64,000 nt of DNA from assembly GCF_016458235.1 (NCBI RefSeq), contig NZ_JAEMHK010000002.1, positions 1 through 64,000 on the forward strand, given 5' to 3'. Position 1 is the stretch's first letter, and every line of letters starts with the position of its first letter. Under the pieces are notes generated by a model. The model was not told where the DNA came from, made no database searches, and was given only the letters and a program-made list of their open reading frames with translations. This document shows positions 25,498 through 34,404 of the stretch, piece by piece. A program made the translations under genes and the position numbers. The DNA comes from Geomonas propionica (GTDB taxonomy: Bacteria > Desulfobacterota > Desulfuromonadia > Geobacterales > Geobacteraceae).

Positions 25498-27033
25498 TTA
25501 CCGCCCGGGAAGCTCCAGCTCCTTCATCTTCCTATAGAGAGTATTGCGCGCGATGCCGAGGGCCTTGGCGGCTTCGGTGATGTTGCCGTCGTACTGGGCC
25601 AGCGCCTCCTTGATGGTCTCGGCCTCGGAATCCTTCAAGGCGTTGAGCGGCGGGACGATCTTCTTCCTGCGCATCACGGCCAGCAGGTTGGACTGGGCCT
25701 GGCGCAGGGAGGTGAGCATCCTGGTCAACTCGTCGGCACCAAGCCGGTCCAGACAGTCGCAGCTGCTACACTGCTCGACAAGGTCCACCCCCGCCGGGGC
25801 CGAGTCGGCGTCGCCGGGACGCGGTACGGACTGGGCGGCGGAACGAACCGGTGCCGAGGGTCCGGCCAGGAAGGTGCCCCCCAGGTGCTCGGGAAGGATG
25901 GTGTCGCCGTTACAGATCACCACCGCGCGCCGCATCACGTTGGCCAGTTCCCGGATGTTGCCCGGCCAGGAGTACCCCTGCATCAGGCGCACGCTCGCGG
26001 GGGAAAGCCTCAGCTCCCGGTTCAACTGCTGCACGAAGTGCTCGGCCAGAAGCGGTATGTCCTCCTTGCGCTCGGCGAGGGTCGGGATCTCCAGGCGCAC
26101 CACGTTCAGCCGATAAAAAAGGTCCTCACGGAAGGTCTTCTCCTTGATCGCCTGCTCCAGGTCGACGTTGGTGGCGGCGATCACCCTGACGTCGGTCTTG
26201 ATGGGACGCTCCCCCCCTACCCTCATGAACTCGCCGGTTTCCAGCACCCGCAACAGCTTCACCTGGATCTGCGGCGTGGCGTCCCCGATCTCGTCCAGAA
26301 GGAGCGTACCGTTGTTGGCGAGTTCGAAGATGCCGCGACGGGTCTGGTTGGCGCCGGTGAAAGCACCCTTCTCGTGGCCAAAGAGTTCGCTCTCCAACAG
26401 GTTCTCAGGCAGCGCGCCGCAGTTGACCGGGATGAAGGGCTGGCCGGCCCGGGCGGAGGCGGCATGGATGAAGCGCGCCAGTACTTCCTTGCCGGTGCCG
26501 GTTTTACCCTGAATGAGGACGGAAATGTCCTTGCCGGCCACCTTGTAGGCCAGGGACACCATCCGCTTCATGGGAGGAGAGACGCCGACCCGGAAACCGA
26601 CCCCTTGGGCCACCTCGGCCCACTCGTCAGCGGCGGCGAGCCCCCTGCCGTGCACGGCGCCCGCCCCTGCGGCCCGCTCGATCATCTGCTCGATCTGGTC
26701 GATGTCGTCGAAGGGCTTCTCCAGGTACTCGTAGGCGCCCAACTGCATGGCGGTGACCGCGGTCTTGACCGTCGAGTAACCGGTCATGATGATCACCTCG
26801 CAGGAGGGCTGCCGCGACTTGATGATCTCCAGGAGCGTGATGCCGTCGGTGTCCGGGAGCTTCAGGTCGACCAATGCGACACTGAAATGCCCCCCCTCCA
26901 GCGCTGCCAGCGCCTCGGGCTCGTTGGCGGCGGTGACCACCTGGTACCCCTTGCGGGTCAGCAGGCGGCGGAAAAAGGTGCACACGTCCCTCTCGTCATC
27001 AATTATCAATATTTGCATTTGCGATTCTGTCAC
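25498..27033 (-). CDS. NtrC-family sigma-54-dependent response regulator
   Basis: A 511-residue protein: receiver (1-120, phospho-acceptor Asp56 in VALVDLKLP), AAA+ domain (about 160-390) with Walker A GKTGTGKE, the sigma-54 contact loop GAFTGA and LLLDEIGD, and a C-terminal Fis-type helix-turn-helix (GNITEAAKALGIARNTLYRKM). It should activate sigma-54 promoters when phosphorylated. The GTG start overlaps the upstream kinase stop (GTGA), so the two are a coupled pair. The linker between AAA+ and DNA-binding domains has a CSSCDC cluster that might bind metal. The nearby alcohol dehydrogenase promoter is a likely target (inference). Confidence 0.94.
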   Translation of the reverse strand: MTESQMQILIIDDERDVCTFFRRLLTRKGYQVVTAANEPEALAALEGGHFSVALVDLKLPDTDGITLLEIIKSRQPSCEVIIMTGYSTVKTAVTAMQLGAYEYLEKPFDDIDQIEQMIERAAGAGAVHGRGLAAADEWAEVAQGVGFRVGVSPPMKRMVSLAYKVAGKDISVLIQGKTGTGKEVLARFIHAASARAGQPFIPVNCGALPENLLESELFGHEKGAFTGANQTRRGIFELANNGTLLLDEIGDATPQIQVKLLRVLETGEFMRVGGERPIKTDVRVIAATNVDLEQAIKEKTFREDLFYRLNVVRLEIPTLAERKEDIPLLAEHFVQQLNRELRLSPASVRLMQGYSWPGNIRELANVMRRAVVICNGDTILPEHLGGTFLAGPSAPVRSAAQSVPRPGDADSAPAGVDLVEQCSSCDCLDRLGADELTRMLTSLRQAQSNLLAVMRRKKIVPPLNALKDSEAETIKEALAQYDGNITEAAKALGIARNTLYRKMKELELPGR

Positions 27034-28712
27034 GGCCTGCTCCCACCTTCGTCGTTGCTTTCATCTACCGGCAGTACGAGGCTGAAACAGCTCCCCTGCC
27101 CCAAGGTGCTCTCCACCTCGATGTTGCCGTGGTGCGATTCGGCGATGCCCAGGCTGACCGAGAGACCGAGACCGGTCCCCTTGCTGGCTTCCTTACTGGT
27201 GTAAAACGGGGTGAATATCTTGGATACGTTCTCGGGTGCTATGCCGATGCCGTTGTCGCTGACGCTCAGCACGGCCCAGCGCCTTTTGCCGTCCACCCGC
27301 AGCGAGGTGGCGACCTCGATCACCTTCTCCTTGCCGTCCCCCTCGGTGAGCGCATCCCGCGCGTTGATCAGGAAGTTGGTCAGCACCTGCTGGATCTGCG
27401 GGCCGTTGGCGTTGATCTTGGGGAGATCTCGGTCGAAGTGTTCGAATATCGCGATCTGGCTGCGGTTGATCTGGTACTGGATCATGTCCAGCACCCGCTC
27501 CGCCTCGACGTTCAGGTCCACCGGCGTGAAAGGGGCCTGATCCTGGCGCGAGAAGGTAAGCAGGTTCTGGATGATGCGCTTGCAGCGCAGGCCGCAGTTG
27601 ATGATGTCGGAGAGCGCCTCGCCGTGCTCGGAATCCTCATCCCCCTGCAGGTCGCGGGCAAGCATCTGCGCGGTCCCGATGATCACGGTCATGGGACTGT
27701 TCAGCTCGTGGGCCACCCCGGCCGCCATCACGCCGAGCGCCACCATCTTGGCCGACTGCACCAGTTGCGCCTCCATCTTCAGCTTCTTGGTGACGTCCTT
27801 CATGATGATGGTGACGGCGGCGAGCTGCTTTTCCTCGTTGAACACGGGGTAGTAGGAAAGGTCCAGGAACTCCCCCTCGGGGGTGTGCCACTGCTGGAAC
27901 ACCGGCTTCCCGGTCTCCTTGATCTCCTGGATCGGGCAGTTCTGACAGGGCTCGGTCCCGCCCCTTAGCTTGGCGAAGCACTTGTTGCTGACGGCCTGGT
28001 TGAAGGCGTCGCTCATCCCGGGAGGGAGCTGGCCGTTGTGCAGCAGCACGTTGTAGTCGGTGTCGATCAGGAAGATGGGATCGGTCACGGCACGGAAGGT
28101 CGCTTCCCACTCTTTCTTGGCGCGGGAGACCTGCTTGTACAGCCGCGCGTTCTGCATGCTGATGGCGAGCTGGTCGGCCAGATGCTGTACGAAATTCAAT
28201 TCGGCGCGGGCGTAGGCGGCGTCGATGGTGCTGCCCAAAAGTAGCAGGCCGGTCACCGAGGAGCGTTCGAACAACGGGGCCGCGGCCAATGAGCGCAAGG
28301 GCTCGACGTGCTTTTTGGTCACCTGGGCAAGGCACAGCGGATCGAGCATCGGGTTATAGCTGGTGGCGCCCTTGTCCCGGAAGGCGTTCCAGAGGATGGA
28401 CTGCTTGGGGATGTAACCGAGGTCGGTGAAGTCGCGCGGGGCCATGGCGATCAGCTTCAGCTTTCCCTCGCTGAGCTTGGCCAGCGCCAGGAAGTCGCAG
28501 GGCAGCGCCTCGGGGAGCCTGCGGAATGCCCTCTCGATGATGTCTCCGATGGACATGTCGATGTTGATGTCGCGGGTCAGCTGCTGCAGTATCTCCAGAC
28601 GGCTGTTTTGTTTCAGCACGTCCTGGTTCCTCTTCTTGAGCTCGACGTAATAGTTGAGCTTGGAGGAATCGACACCGGTCAGCTGTTCGAGGAGTTTGCC
28701 CCTGTTTTTCAC
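27030..28712 (-). CDS. GAF-PAS sensor histidine kinase
   Basis: This 560-residue cytosolic kinase starts at the GTG at 28712 (AGGAAG upstream). It has an N-terminal coiled coil, a GAF domain (about 45-190), a PAS domain (about 200-320) carrying a cysteine-rich CFAKLRGGTEPCQNCP segment, a HisKA H-box (VMAAGVAHELNSPM) and a HATPase domain (NFLINARDALTEGDG, DNGIGIAPENVSKIF, GTGLGLSVS). No membrane helix is visible, so it senses an internal signal. It phosphorylates the overlapping NtrC-type regulator. Confidence 0.92.
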   Translation of the reverse strand: MKNRGKLLEQLTGVDSSKLNYYVELKKRNQDVLKQNSRLEILQQLTRDINIDMSIGDIIERAFRRLPEALPCDFLALAKLSEGKLKLIAMAPRDFTDLGYIPKQSILWNAFRDKGATSYNPMLDPLCLAQVTKKHVEPLRSLAAAPLFERSSVTGLLLLGSTIDAAYARAELNFVQHLADQLAISMQNARLYKQVSRAKKEWEATFRAVTDPIFLIDTDYNVLLHNGQLPPGMSDAFNQAVSNKCFAKLRGGTEPCQNCPIQEIKETGKPVFQQWHTPEGEFLDLSYYPVFNEEKQLAAVTIIMKDVTKKLKMEAQLVQSAKMVALGVMAAGVAHELNSPMTVIIGTAQMLARDLQGDEDSEHGEALSDIINCGLRCKRIIQNLLTFSRQDQAPFTPVDLNVEAERVLDMIQYQINRSQIAIFEHFDRDLPKINANGPQIQQVLTNFLINARDALTEGDGKEKVIEVATSLRVDGKRRWAVLSVSDNGIGIAPENVSKIFTPFYTSKEASKGTGLGLSVSLGIAESHHGNIEVESTLGQGSCFSLVLPVDESNDEGGSRP

Positions 28713-28737
28713 GGCACTTCCTTTAGCGGCTGCTGGC

Positions 28738-29886
28738 CTACATGGCATTGCGATAGATCTGCTCGATCTGCTCGCGGGTGGCGTAGCGCGGGTTGGTAAC
28801 CAGGCAGGCGTCCTTGGTCGCGTTCTCGCTCAAAAGCGGGATGAATTCCTCCTTGAGCCCGAGTTCGGAGAGCCCCTTGGCAAGTCCTATGTCCTCGATC
28901 AGTCGCTGCACCGCGTCGATGGAACGCTCGGCCGCGGCGGAAAGCTCCAACCCGGTCACGTCTTCCCCCATGGCGACCGCGATGTCACGGAAACGCTCGG
29001 GACAGGCCTGCAGGTTGAAGCGCATCACGTGCGGCAAAATGGAGGCGTTGGTCTCGCCGTGGTGCTGGTCGAGCAGGCCGTCTACCTGGTGGGTCATGGC
29101 GTGGGCGGCCCCGAGGATGGCGTTGGAGAAAGCCAGCCCGGCGGTCAGGCTCGCCATGGCCATATTGGTGTTGGCCTCCATGTCGCTGCGCTCGGAGACG
29201 GCGCGCCTGAGGTTGCAGGAGATGAGCTGGATCGCCTTCAGGGCGTGGATGTCGGTGAGCGGCGTGGCGGCGAGCGACACGTAGGATTCGATGCCGTGGG
29301 TCAGGGCGTCGACCCCGGTGGCGGCGGCCAGCTTGGCGTCCTTGGTCTTAAGTAGTTCCGGGTCGACAATGGCGATATCCGGAATGAGGGAACGGGAGAT
29401 GATGGACATCTTGAGTTTGCGGTCGGTGTCCACGATGATGGTGAACTGGCTCACCTCGGACCCGGCCCCCGCTGTGGAGGGAACGATGACCATGGGGGGA
29501 AGCGGGGTGGATATCTTGTTGATCCCCTCGTAATCCTTGAGGCGTCCGCCGTTGGAGGCGATGGTGGCGATGGCCTTGGCCACGTCGGTGGGGCTCCCCC
29601 CCCCTACCGAGACGATACCGTCGCAGCCGGAGACGAGGTACTTGGCAGCGCCCTCGGTGACCTCGCAGTCCTTCGGGTTCGTGGTGAGGCTGGAGAAGAT
29701 GACCGTATCCAGTCCGACAGCACGAAGGTACTCCACCGCGATGTCAACCCACCCCGCCGAAATGACGTCGTTGTCGCTGACCAGGAAGACCTTGGAGACG
29801 CCGAGGCGAACGACACTTTCCCCGATCTGGCTCAACGAACCCCGGCCGAAGATGATTTCCGGTGCTACGAACTTGCTGATTTCCAT
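28738..29886 (-). CDS. Iron-containing alcohol dehydrogenase
   Basis: This 382-residue enzyme (group III, Fe-ADH) oxidises alcohols or reduces aldehydes with NAD(P). It has GGGSPTDVAKAIA (coenzyme), TAGAGSEVSQFTII, and the metal-ligand region DALTHGIESYVS..AHAMTHQVDGLLDQHHGETNA. The ATG at 29886 gives the standard length; the frame's upstream extension is non-coding. It is preceded by a sigma-54 promoter at 29955-29973 and followed directly by the kinase/regulator pair on the same strand, which suggests a self-contained sensing unit. Confidence 0.94.
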   Translation of the reverse strand: MEISKFVAPEIIFGRGSLSQIGESVVRLGVSKVFLVSDNDVISAGWVDIAVEYLRAVGLDTVIFSSLTTNPKDCEVTEGAAKYLVSGCDGIVSVGGGSPTDVAKAIATIASNGGRLKDYEGINKISTPLPPMVIVPSTAGAGSEVSQFTIIVDTDRKLKMSIISRSLIPDIAIVDPELLKTKDAKLAAATGVDALTHGIESYVSLAATPLTDIHALKAIQLISCNLRRAVSERSDMEANTNMAMASLTAGLAFSNAILGAAHAMTHQVDGLLDQHHGETNASILPHVMRFNLQACPERFRDIAVAMGEDVTGLELSAAAERSIDAVQRLIEDIGLAKGLSELGLKEEFIPLLSENATKDACLVTNPRYATREQIEQIYRNAM

Positions 29887-30377
29887 TTCCCTGTGACTCC
29901 TGAAACTGGCGGTTCTGAACGGGCGACGGCTGCGCCTGCAGATAACGTATACACAGGCAAGATCGATACCAAAGCGGGGCGGAAACGGTCTCACCGCGCC
30001 AGAATCTTTAATGAGGAAAGCGGGTAAACATTTGAATACGAAACAATGAGACACTTTTTTATCGTAGGCGAAAAAAAGGCGACTCGATTTGGAACACTCT
30101 GGCGCCACGGCGCCTGACAATGTCACTATATCTAACAAGTGTCATGTTTTGGAACATAAAAATGTCCAATATTGTGACAGCGGGTTGCCTGCTGCGGGAG
30201 AACGGCTCTGGAGGCGGGGTGGCTAAAGCCTCGTGGAAAAGGGAAGTTGCGCGGGCGGACCGACGGGGCGGCGTGTTCCGATGCAGCACAGGGCAGAGAT
30301 ATTCTATTCAGCTGTAAACGGGGGGGACAAGCACACTTGACCACGGACAATGGCCAATGGCAAAACGGAAACGGAGG
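29887..30377. other. Regulatory region upstream of the alcohol dehydrogenase
   Basis: This 490-bp region has no supported gene. It contains the sigma-54 promoter (29955-29973) and, 230-290 bp upstream of the gene, two palindromes on a TGACA/TGTCA theme: TGACAATGTCA at 30114-30124 and TGTCCAATATTGTGACA at 30162-30178. They are placed where an NtrC-type activator would bind. Confidence 0.6.
29955..29973 (-). promoter_or_regulatory. Sigma-54 promoter of the alcohol dehydrogenase gene
   Basis: The minus strand reads TTGGTATCGATCTTGCCTG. The GG at 29970-29969 and the GC at 29958-29957 are exactly ten bases apart, the hallmark of -24/-12 promoters, and TTGG and TTGC match consensus. Transcription would start about 60 bp before the ATG. 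Confidence 0.65.
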
Positions 30378-30956
30378 TCAGATCTTGGGTTTGATTTTCA
30401 GGTGGGGCTTGAACTCCCAGGGAGGCTGAGGGTTTGCCTGAGTCCAGAGACCGTTGTGCTTGGCTCGCGCCATCCGCTCCGTTACCATGTATTGCGGGTG
30501 ATCGGCCCTGCTGAGAAGCCTCCGGTAGGCCCAGGCCCAGCCGTCGTAGAGCATTTCGAGGTTGATGTTGCGGCCATCCAGGTAGACTACGGCAACGGCA
30601 ACCTGGGTGGGCTCGGTCTTGAAGACCAGTGTTTCGCGGATCTCGATGCGCACGACCTGGTGCAGCACCTTGAGGGACAGGGCGCGAAAGGCGTCTTCCG
30701 CAAAGGGTTGTCCCTGCTTGTACCAACCGGTGAACTTGTCGATCTTGGCGGTCTGGGGAGCGGCGATGCCGTAGAGCCGAACCGGTATCTCGGTGCCGTA
30801 GGAATTAACGGTCATACGATCGCCCTCGCTGACTCCGACCACCAGGCCTTCTATGATGTGAGCCTCATGATGGGGATCGTTCTGGGCCCGGGCCGGCGCT
30901 ACCAAAAGGAGCAGGCACGACCAGAACACCAATAAACAGCCGGCTTTATTCAACAA
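30378..30956 (-). CDS. Exported thermonuclease-like (SNase-fold) protein, active site degenerate
   Basis: A 192-residue protein with a signal peptide (cleavage after PARA, about residue 24) and a staphylococcal-nuclease fold: VVGVSEGDRMTVN, IPVRLYGIAAPQT, YKQGQPFAEDAFRAL, YLDGRNINLEMLYDGWAWAY. Active nucleases carry Asp and Glu in the RLxGIDxPE motif; here the positions are Ala and Gln, and the arginine normally before the YLDG strand is not evident. The fold is clear but nuclease activity is doubtful. Confidence 0.8.
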   Translation of the reverse strand: MLNKAGCLLVFWSCLLLLVAPARAQNDPHHEAHIIEGLVVGVSEGDRMTVNSYGTEIPVRLYGIAAPQTAKIDKFTGWYKQGQPFAEDAFRALSLKVLHQVVRIEIRETLVFKTEPTQVAVAVVYLDGRNINLEMLYDGWAWAYRRLLSRADHPQYMVTERMARAKHNGLWTQANPQPPWEFKPHLKIKPKI

Positions 30957-31036
30957 CAGCCCCCTTCCACCATCACAACCGGTTGATTTGCAAATGCGTG
31001 CGTCATGTTAGCAAAAGAGACCAGGCAAAGCAATGC

Positions 31037-32287
31037 TCAATAGCGCGCCTGTTGCGCAGGGAGCGGAGGAAGAAGCTTGATCAGCAACTGGTAGGCAAGT
31101 ATTTCGATGGAAACGATGCCGACAGCGATCATCACTTCGGCAAAAGAAGGGAAGTAGTGCCAGCCGTTGCCGGGGTTGAATCCAATCAGGTAGACGTTGA
31201 ACCGGTACAACCCACCCCCTAGAAGCATGACCACAGCGGCGAGAAACAGGCGGCGCGGCGAGTGCTTGGTGCGGACGCAGAAAAAGGGGATGGCACCGAT
31301 GCCCATGAGGAAGCACTCGGCCAGAAAGAAGATGGAATAAAAATCCCCGTGGAAAACGGCCGGGACCTGATCCCGGCGCATGACGTCGCCGATGCGGATC
31401 ACGAGCCAGGCCATGGTGAGCCAGGGGATGACCCGGCCGACCGCGGCGAGCTGGGCGTTGTAGAAGCCGCGGTCGAGCACGAACGAAGAGAGTATGGAAA
31501 CGAAGATGACGATGGCATAGCCGAAGTAGATGCAATTGATCAGGAACAGCAGGGGGAGAAAGGGGCTGTGCCAAAGCGGATGCAGCTTGGTGGAGGCGAT
31601 CAGCATCAGCGAGCCGAGCGCGGACTGGTGTATGGTGGGCAGGATGATTCCCGCCACCGCGGAGCAGATCAGGACCCGGTTGATGATGGTCACGAGCCTG
31701 GACGAGGCGACCGGCTTGCTCACCTCCCCTGCCGATTGCCAGGCGACCAGCCCCCGGCGCAGCAGGGAGTTGAGCGCCAGGGTACGCAGCGAGGTGGGCA
31801 TGCCGCGCCCCATCAGGACGAGCAGGTTGGGAAGGTATTCCAGGCTCAGAGCGACCAGGTAGCCGAAGAGGCAGAGCACCAGCTCGAAAAACGCCGAGTT
31901 GGGCTGCCAGCTGGTGGCGGAGAGGAGCCCGTGGGCGTTCCAGGGCCTGCCGATCTCCACCACGATGGAGGAGGCCGCCAGGAAGGAGCCGAACAGGCTG
32001 GTGAGGATGGCCGATTTGACCAGGGTGTGGTAGTGGCCGCGATTGATTATGTAGCTCAGGAGGGCGACCGTGTAGCCGCCGCAGGAGACGGCGGTGCCGA
32101 TGGCGACGTCGTAGGCGACCCAGATGCCCCAGGGGTAGCCGTCGCTTAGGTTGGAGACGGCGCCGATCCCCTTGGTGAACCGGACCACGGTGAAGAAGAT
32201 GCCGACAAGGGACAGCAAAGACAGGACGAAAAACGATTTCGTGAAGATGCTCTCGTTGCCGCGGCCGCGTGTACTGTTACCGATCAT
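31037..32287 (-). CDS. HybB/NrfD-family membrane quinone-interacting protein
   Basis: This 416-residue integral membrane protein has about ten helices and the NrfD/HybB pattern: DGYPWGIWVAYDVAIGTAVSCGGY, LGSFLAASSIVVEIGRPWNAHGLL, GGGLYRFNVYLIGFNPG and PSFAEVMIAVG. Such proteins pass electrons between quinones and partner Fe-S or cytochrome subunits of hydrogenases and other reductases. No partner subunit is next to it. The ATG at 32287 has AGGGA upstream; the frame's extension to 32347 lacks a ribosome site. Confidence 0.88.
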   Translation of the reverse strand: MIGNSTRGRGNESIFTKSFFVLSLLSLVGIFFTVVRFTKGIGAVSNLSDGYPWGIWVAYDVAIGTAVSCGGYTVALLSYIINRGHYHTLVKSAILTSLFGSFLAASSIVVEIGRPWNAHGLLSATSWQPNSAFFELVLCLFGYLVALSLEYLPNLLVLMGRGMPTSLRTLALNSLLRRGLVAWQSAGEVSKPVASSRLVTIINRVLICSAVAGIILPTIHQSALGSLMLIASTKLHPLWHSPFLPLLFLINCIYFGYAIVIFVSILSSFVLDRGFYNAQLAAVGRVIPWLTMAWLVIRIGDVMRRDQVPAVFHGDFYSIFFLAECFLMGIGAIPFFCVRTKHSPRRLFLAAVVMLLGGGLYRFNVYLIGFNPGNGWHYFPSFAEVMIAVGIVSIEILAYQLLIKLLPPLPAQQARY

Positions 32288-32475
32288 CTCTGTCCCTGGC
32301 GCCTTACGCTGATGAAGCGTCGCAAGTGTAAGGGGTGGGAGGGGCAACTGTCAACAGTTGCGTATACCGGCAGCAAGAGATTCAGATCCCCCTGGCCTGT
32401 CCCTCGCCAAGGTTCTTCCAGGAATTCCGGTGACGGCTATCCGCTCTCCACGAAGCGAAGCACGAGAACGAAGGC

Positions 32476-32762
32476 CCTCCCCTTTGCGAAGGGGAGACAG
32501 AGGGGGATTTGCCTTGGGGTGGATATGTAGTCACCTGCCAACGATCCATAAAGGTCTGCTCGTGAACCTGCGTCCTCCCCTTTGCAAAGGGGAGACAGAG
32601 GGGATTTGCCTTGGGATGGACCATGCAGTCGTTGAAGATGACGATTCGGCAAACTACAAGCTGCTGGCTCCTCTGGGAGCGGCTTGGGTTCAGGAAGAGA
32701 TGGGGCTGGTTTACGGCAAACAGCAAATCCCCCCTGTCCCCCCTTTGCAAAAGGGGGGGACT
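32476..32762. repeat. Three copies of the 40-bp palindromic repeat
   Basis: Copies at 32476-32514, 32573-32610 (both minus orientation) and 32723-32762 (plus) share GCAAATCCCC..TGTC..CCCCTT..GCAAA..GGGGA. Further copies are at 9287, 9376, 41587 and 57201. Similar palindromes occur in many unrelated bacteria. Confidence 0.8.
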
Positions 32763-32821
32763 TAGGGCCACCATACGACTAGCGGTCAACATTCCCCCTG
32801 CCCGAAATCGTCCACAAGGGA

Positions 32822-32850
32822 CAAAAAAAAGCCCCGGGCGAACCCGGGGC
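32822..32850 (-). terminator. Intrinsic terminator of cysK
   Basis: GCCCCGGG and CCCGGGGC form a GC-rich stem; on the minus strand it is followed by eight T. It ends the cysK transcript 27 bp after the stop codon. Confidence 0.9.
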
Positions 32851-32876
32851 AAGGTACAGACGTGAGGTTGTGGCGG

Positions 32877-33830
32877 TTATGCTTCTTCGAAGAGCGCGGT
32901 GGAGAGGTAACGCTCGGCGAGATCCGGGAGGATGACGACGATGGTCTTGCCGGCAAACTCATCGAGGTTGGCGAGGCGCACGGCGGCTGCCACGGCGGCG
33001 CCGCTCGAAATCCCAACCAGGAGTCCTTCTTCTTTGGTCAGACGCTTGGCAAACTCGAGTGCCTCGTTGCTGTCGACCTGCTCTACGCGGTCGACAAGGG
33101 AAAGATCAAGGGTTTCCGGGATGAACCCGGCACCGATACCCTGAATCTTGTGCGGGCCGGGCTTGAGTTCCTGGCCGGCAAGCTTCTGGGTGATCACCGG
33201 GCTTTCCTTGGGCTCGACGGCAACGGCGACAACAGCTTTGCCCTTGGTGTGCTTTAGGTAGCGCGCGATGCCGGAGATGGTGCCGCCGGTACCGACACCG
33301 GAAACGATGACGTCGACAGCCCCGTCGGTATCAGCCCAGATCTCGGGACCAGTGGTCTTTTCGTGGATCGCCGGGTTAGCAGGATTCTTGAACTGCTGCG
33401 GCAGGAAATAGCGCGCCGGATCGGAAGCGGCGATCTCCTCGGCCTTGGCAACGGCACCTTTCATACCTGCGGAACCAGGGGTGAGTATCAGGTTGGCGCC
33501 CAGAGCGGCCAGCACCCTGCGGCGCTCGATGCTCATGGTCTCCGGCATGGTCAGGGTCAGCTTGTAGCCCCTCGCGGCGGCGACATAGGCGAGAGCGATG
33601 CCGGTGTTGCCGCTGGTCGGCTCGACGATCTCCACCCCGGGTTTTAACACGCCACGCTCCTCGGCGTCCCAAATCATGTTGGCGCCGATACGGCACTTCA
33701 CCGAGTAGGCAGGGTTGCGCCCTTCAACCTTGGCGAGGACAGTGGCCTTGGCCCCCTTGGTCACATGGTTCAGCCGCACCAACGGTGTGTTGCCAATGGA
33801 TTGGGAGTTATCTTGGTAGATACGGGACAT
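32877..33830 (-). CDS. Cysteine synthase A (O-acetylserine sulfhydrylase)
   Basis: A 317-residue PLP enzyme that makes cysteine from O-acetylserine and sulfide. It contains GNTPLVRLN, the PLP lysine in [13 protein letters not shown] (Lys45), the TSGNTG substrate loop and the GVGTGGTI phosphate loop. The ATG at 33830 follows AGGAG; the longer frame upstream is the leader. It is divergent from metY, so both sulfide-consuming genes share one intergenic control region. Confidence 0.96.
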   Translation of the reverse strand: MSRIYQDNSQSIGNTPLVRLNHVTKGAKATVLAKVEGRNPAYSVKCRIGANMIWDAEERGVLKPGVEIVEPTSGNTGIALAYVAAARGYKLTLTMPETMSIERRRVLAALGANLILTPGSAGMKGAVAKAEEIAASDPARYFLPQQFKNPANPAIHEKTTGPEIWADTDGAVDVIVSGVGTGGTISGIARYLKHTKGKAVVAVAVEPKESPVITQKLAGQELKPGPHKIQGIGAGFIPETLDLSLVDRVEQVDSNEALEFAKRLTKEEGLLVGISSGAAVAAAVRLANLDEFAGKTIVVILPDLAERYLSTALFEEA

Positions 33831-33921
33831 GGTGATTGTTCTCCTTTCGGGTGGTTGACCTGTTGGCAGCGCCAACTTTAACAACTGTGAAATCGTCGAC
33901 AATCTCTCAGCGTTTTGGTAA

Positions 33922-33950
33922 TTTTTATATTTAACCTGCAACATTGTCAA
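33922..33950 (-). promoter_or_regulatory. Sigma-70 promoter of cysK
   Basis: The minus strand has TTGACA (33950-33945) and, 15-17 bases later, the AT-rich TATAAAAA (33929-33922), about 90 bp upstream of the cysK start. The -35 is a perfect match. Confidence 0.6.
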
Positions 33951-34305
33951 CTATTTTATTTTGATACTTGATCCACATGATGTGTTTTGTCGATTCCAAG
34001 ACGATGAACGTCCTCTCAAACCATTTTATCCGCCCGCTGCAAACAGAAGCAGATCCGGCCGCAACGCCATTAACATTCTCGCATGAATCCGTCAATTATC
34101 CCCTCGTAGCAGGCAGTACTGCACCAGACTTGCACGGTAAACAACACCACTCAACGCACTGACAGATCTTTCTTTTGCCCAGCATGCGCGTCCCCTCTAT
34201 GCACCGGTAAAAGGCATGGCATCTGGCAGATAAAATACGTTGGCTGTAACAAGAACCGCCCACCAGAAACAACACTGCACAACTATGACAATTCCTATTT
34301 AGTTC

Positions 34306-34334
34306 TTGACAAAACGACTTTTAAAAATTACTCT
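34306..34334 (+). promoter_or_regulatory. Sigma-70 promoter of metY
   Basis: TTGACA at 34306-34311 is followed after 17 bases by TACTCT at 34329-34334. Transcription would begin near 34341, giving a leader of about 65 bases. Confidence 0.55.
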
Positions 34335-34335
34335 C

Positions 34336-34404
34336 CCCCGCAGTTATGATGCGGGGAAAGTACCGGCATATGCCGGTCGCCGTTTAACGGCAAACGGAGG
34401 GGAT
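34336..34404 (+). promoter_or_regulatory. Structured metY leader, possible translational switch
   Basis: Three hairpins follow the promoter: CCCCGCAG..CTGCGGGG-like (CCCCGCAGTTATGATGCGGGG), ACCGGCATATGCCGGT and GCCGTTTAACGGC. In the last one, CCGTTT can instead pair with AAACGG, which overlaps the GGAGG of metY, so two exclusive folds would hide or free the ribosome site. A 13-codon ATG..TAA frame spans 34345-34386. I could not match it to a known riboswitch class. Confidence 0.45.

Larger units (their letters stand above)
32288..32876. other. Gene-free repeat field upstream of cysK's terminator
   Basis: No gene is supported in this 590-bp region. It holds three copies of the 40-bp AAATCCCC..GGGGA palindrome (two inverted at 32476-32514 and 32573-32610, one direct at 32723-32762) and the cysK terminator at 32822-32850. 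Open frames here only translate the repeat (KSPLSPLCKGE-like peptides). Confidence 0.75.
33831..34404. other. Divergent cysK/metY control region
   Basis: About 570 bp without a supported protein gene. It carries a minus-strand promoter for cysK at 33922-33950, a plus-strand promoter for metY at 34306-34334 and a hairpin-rich metY leader at 34336-34404. The middle (33970-34290) has no clear feature. Confidence 0.6.

Noticed and set aside
34336-34404. Known SAM-type riboswitch
   Set aside because: The leader is too short for SAM-I and I could not match the SAM-II or SAH cores, so it is only described as a structured leader.
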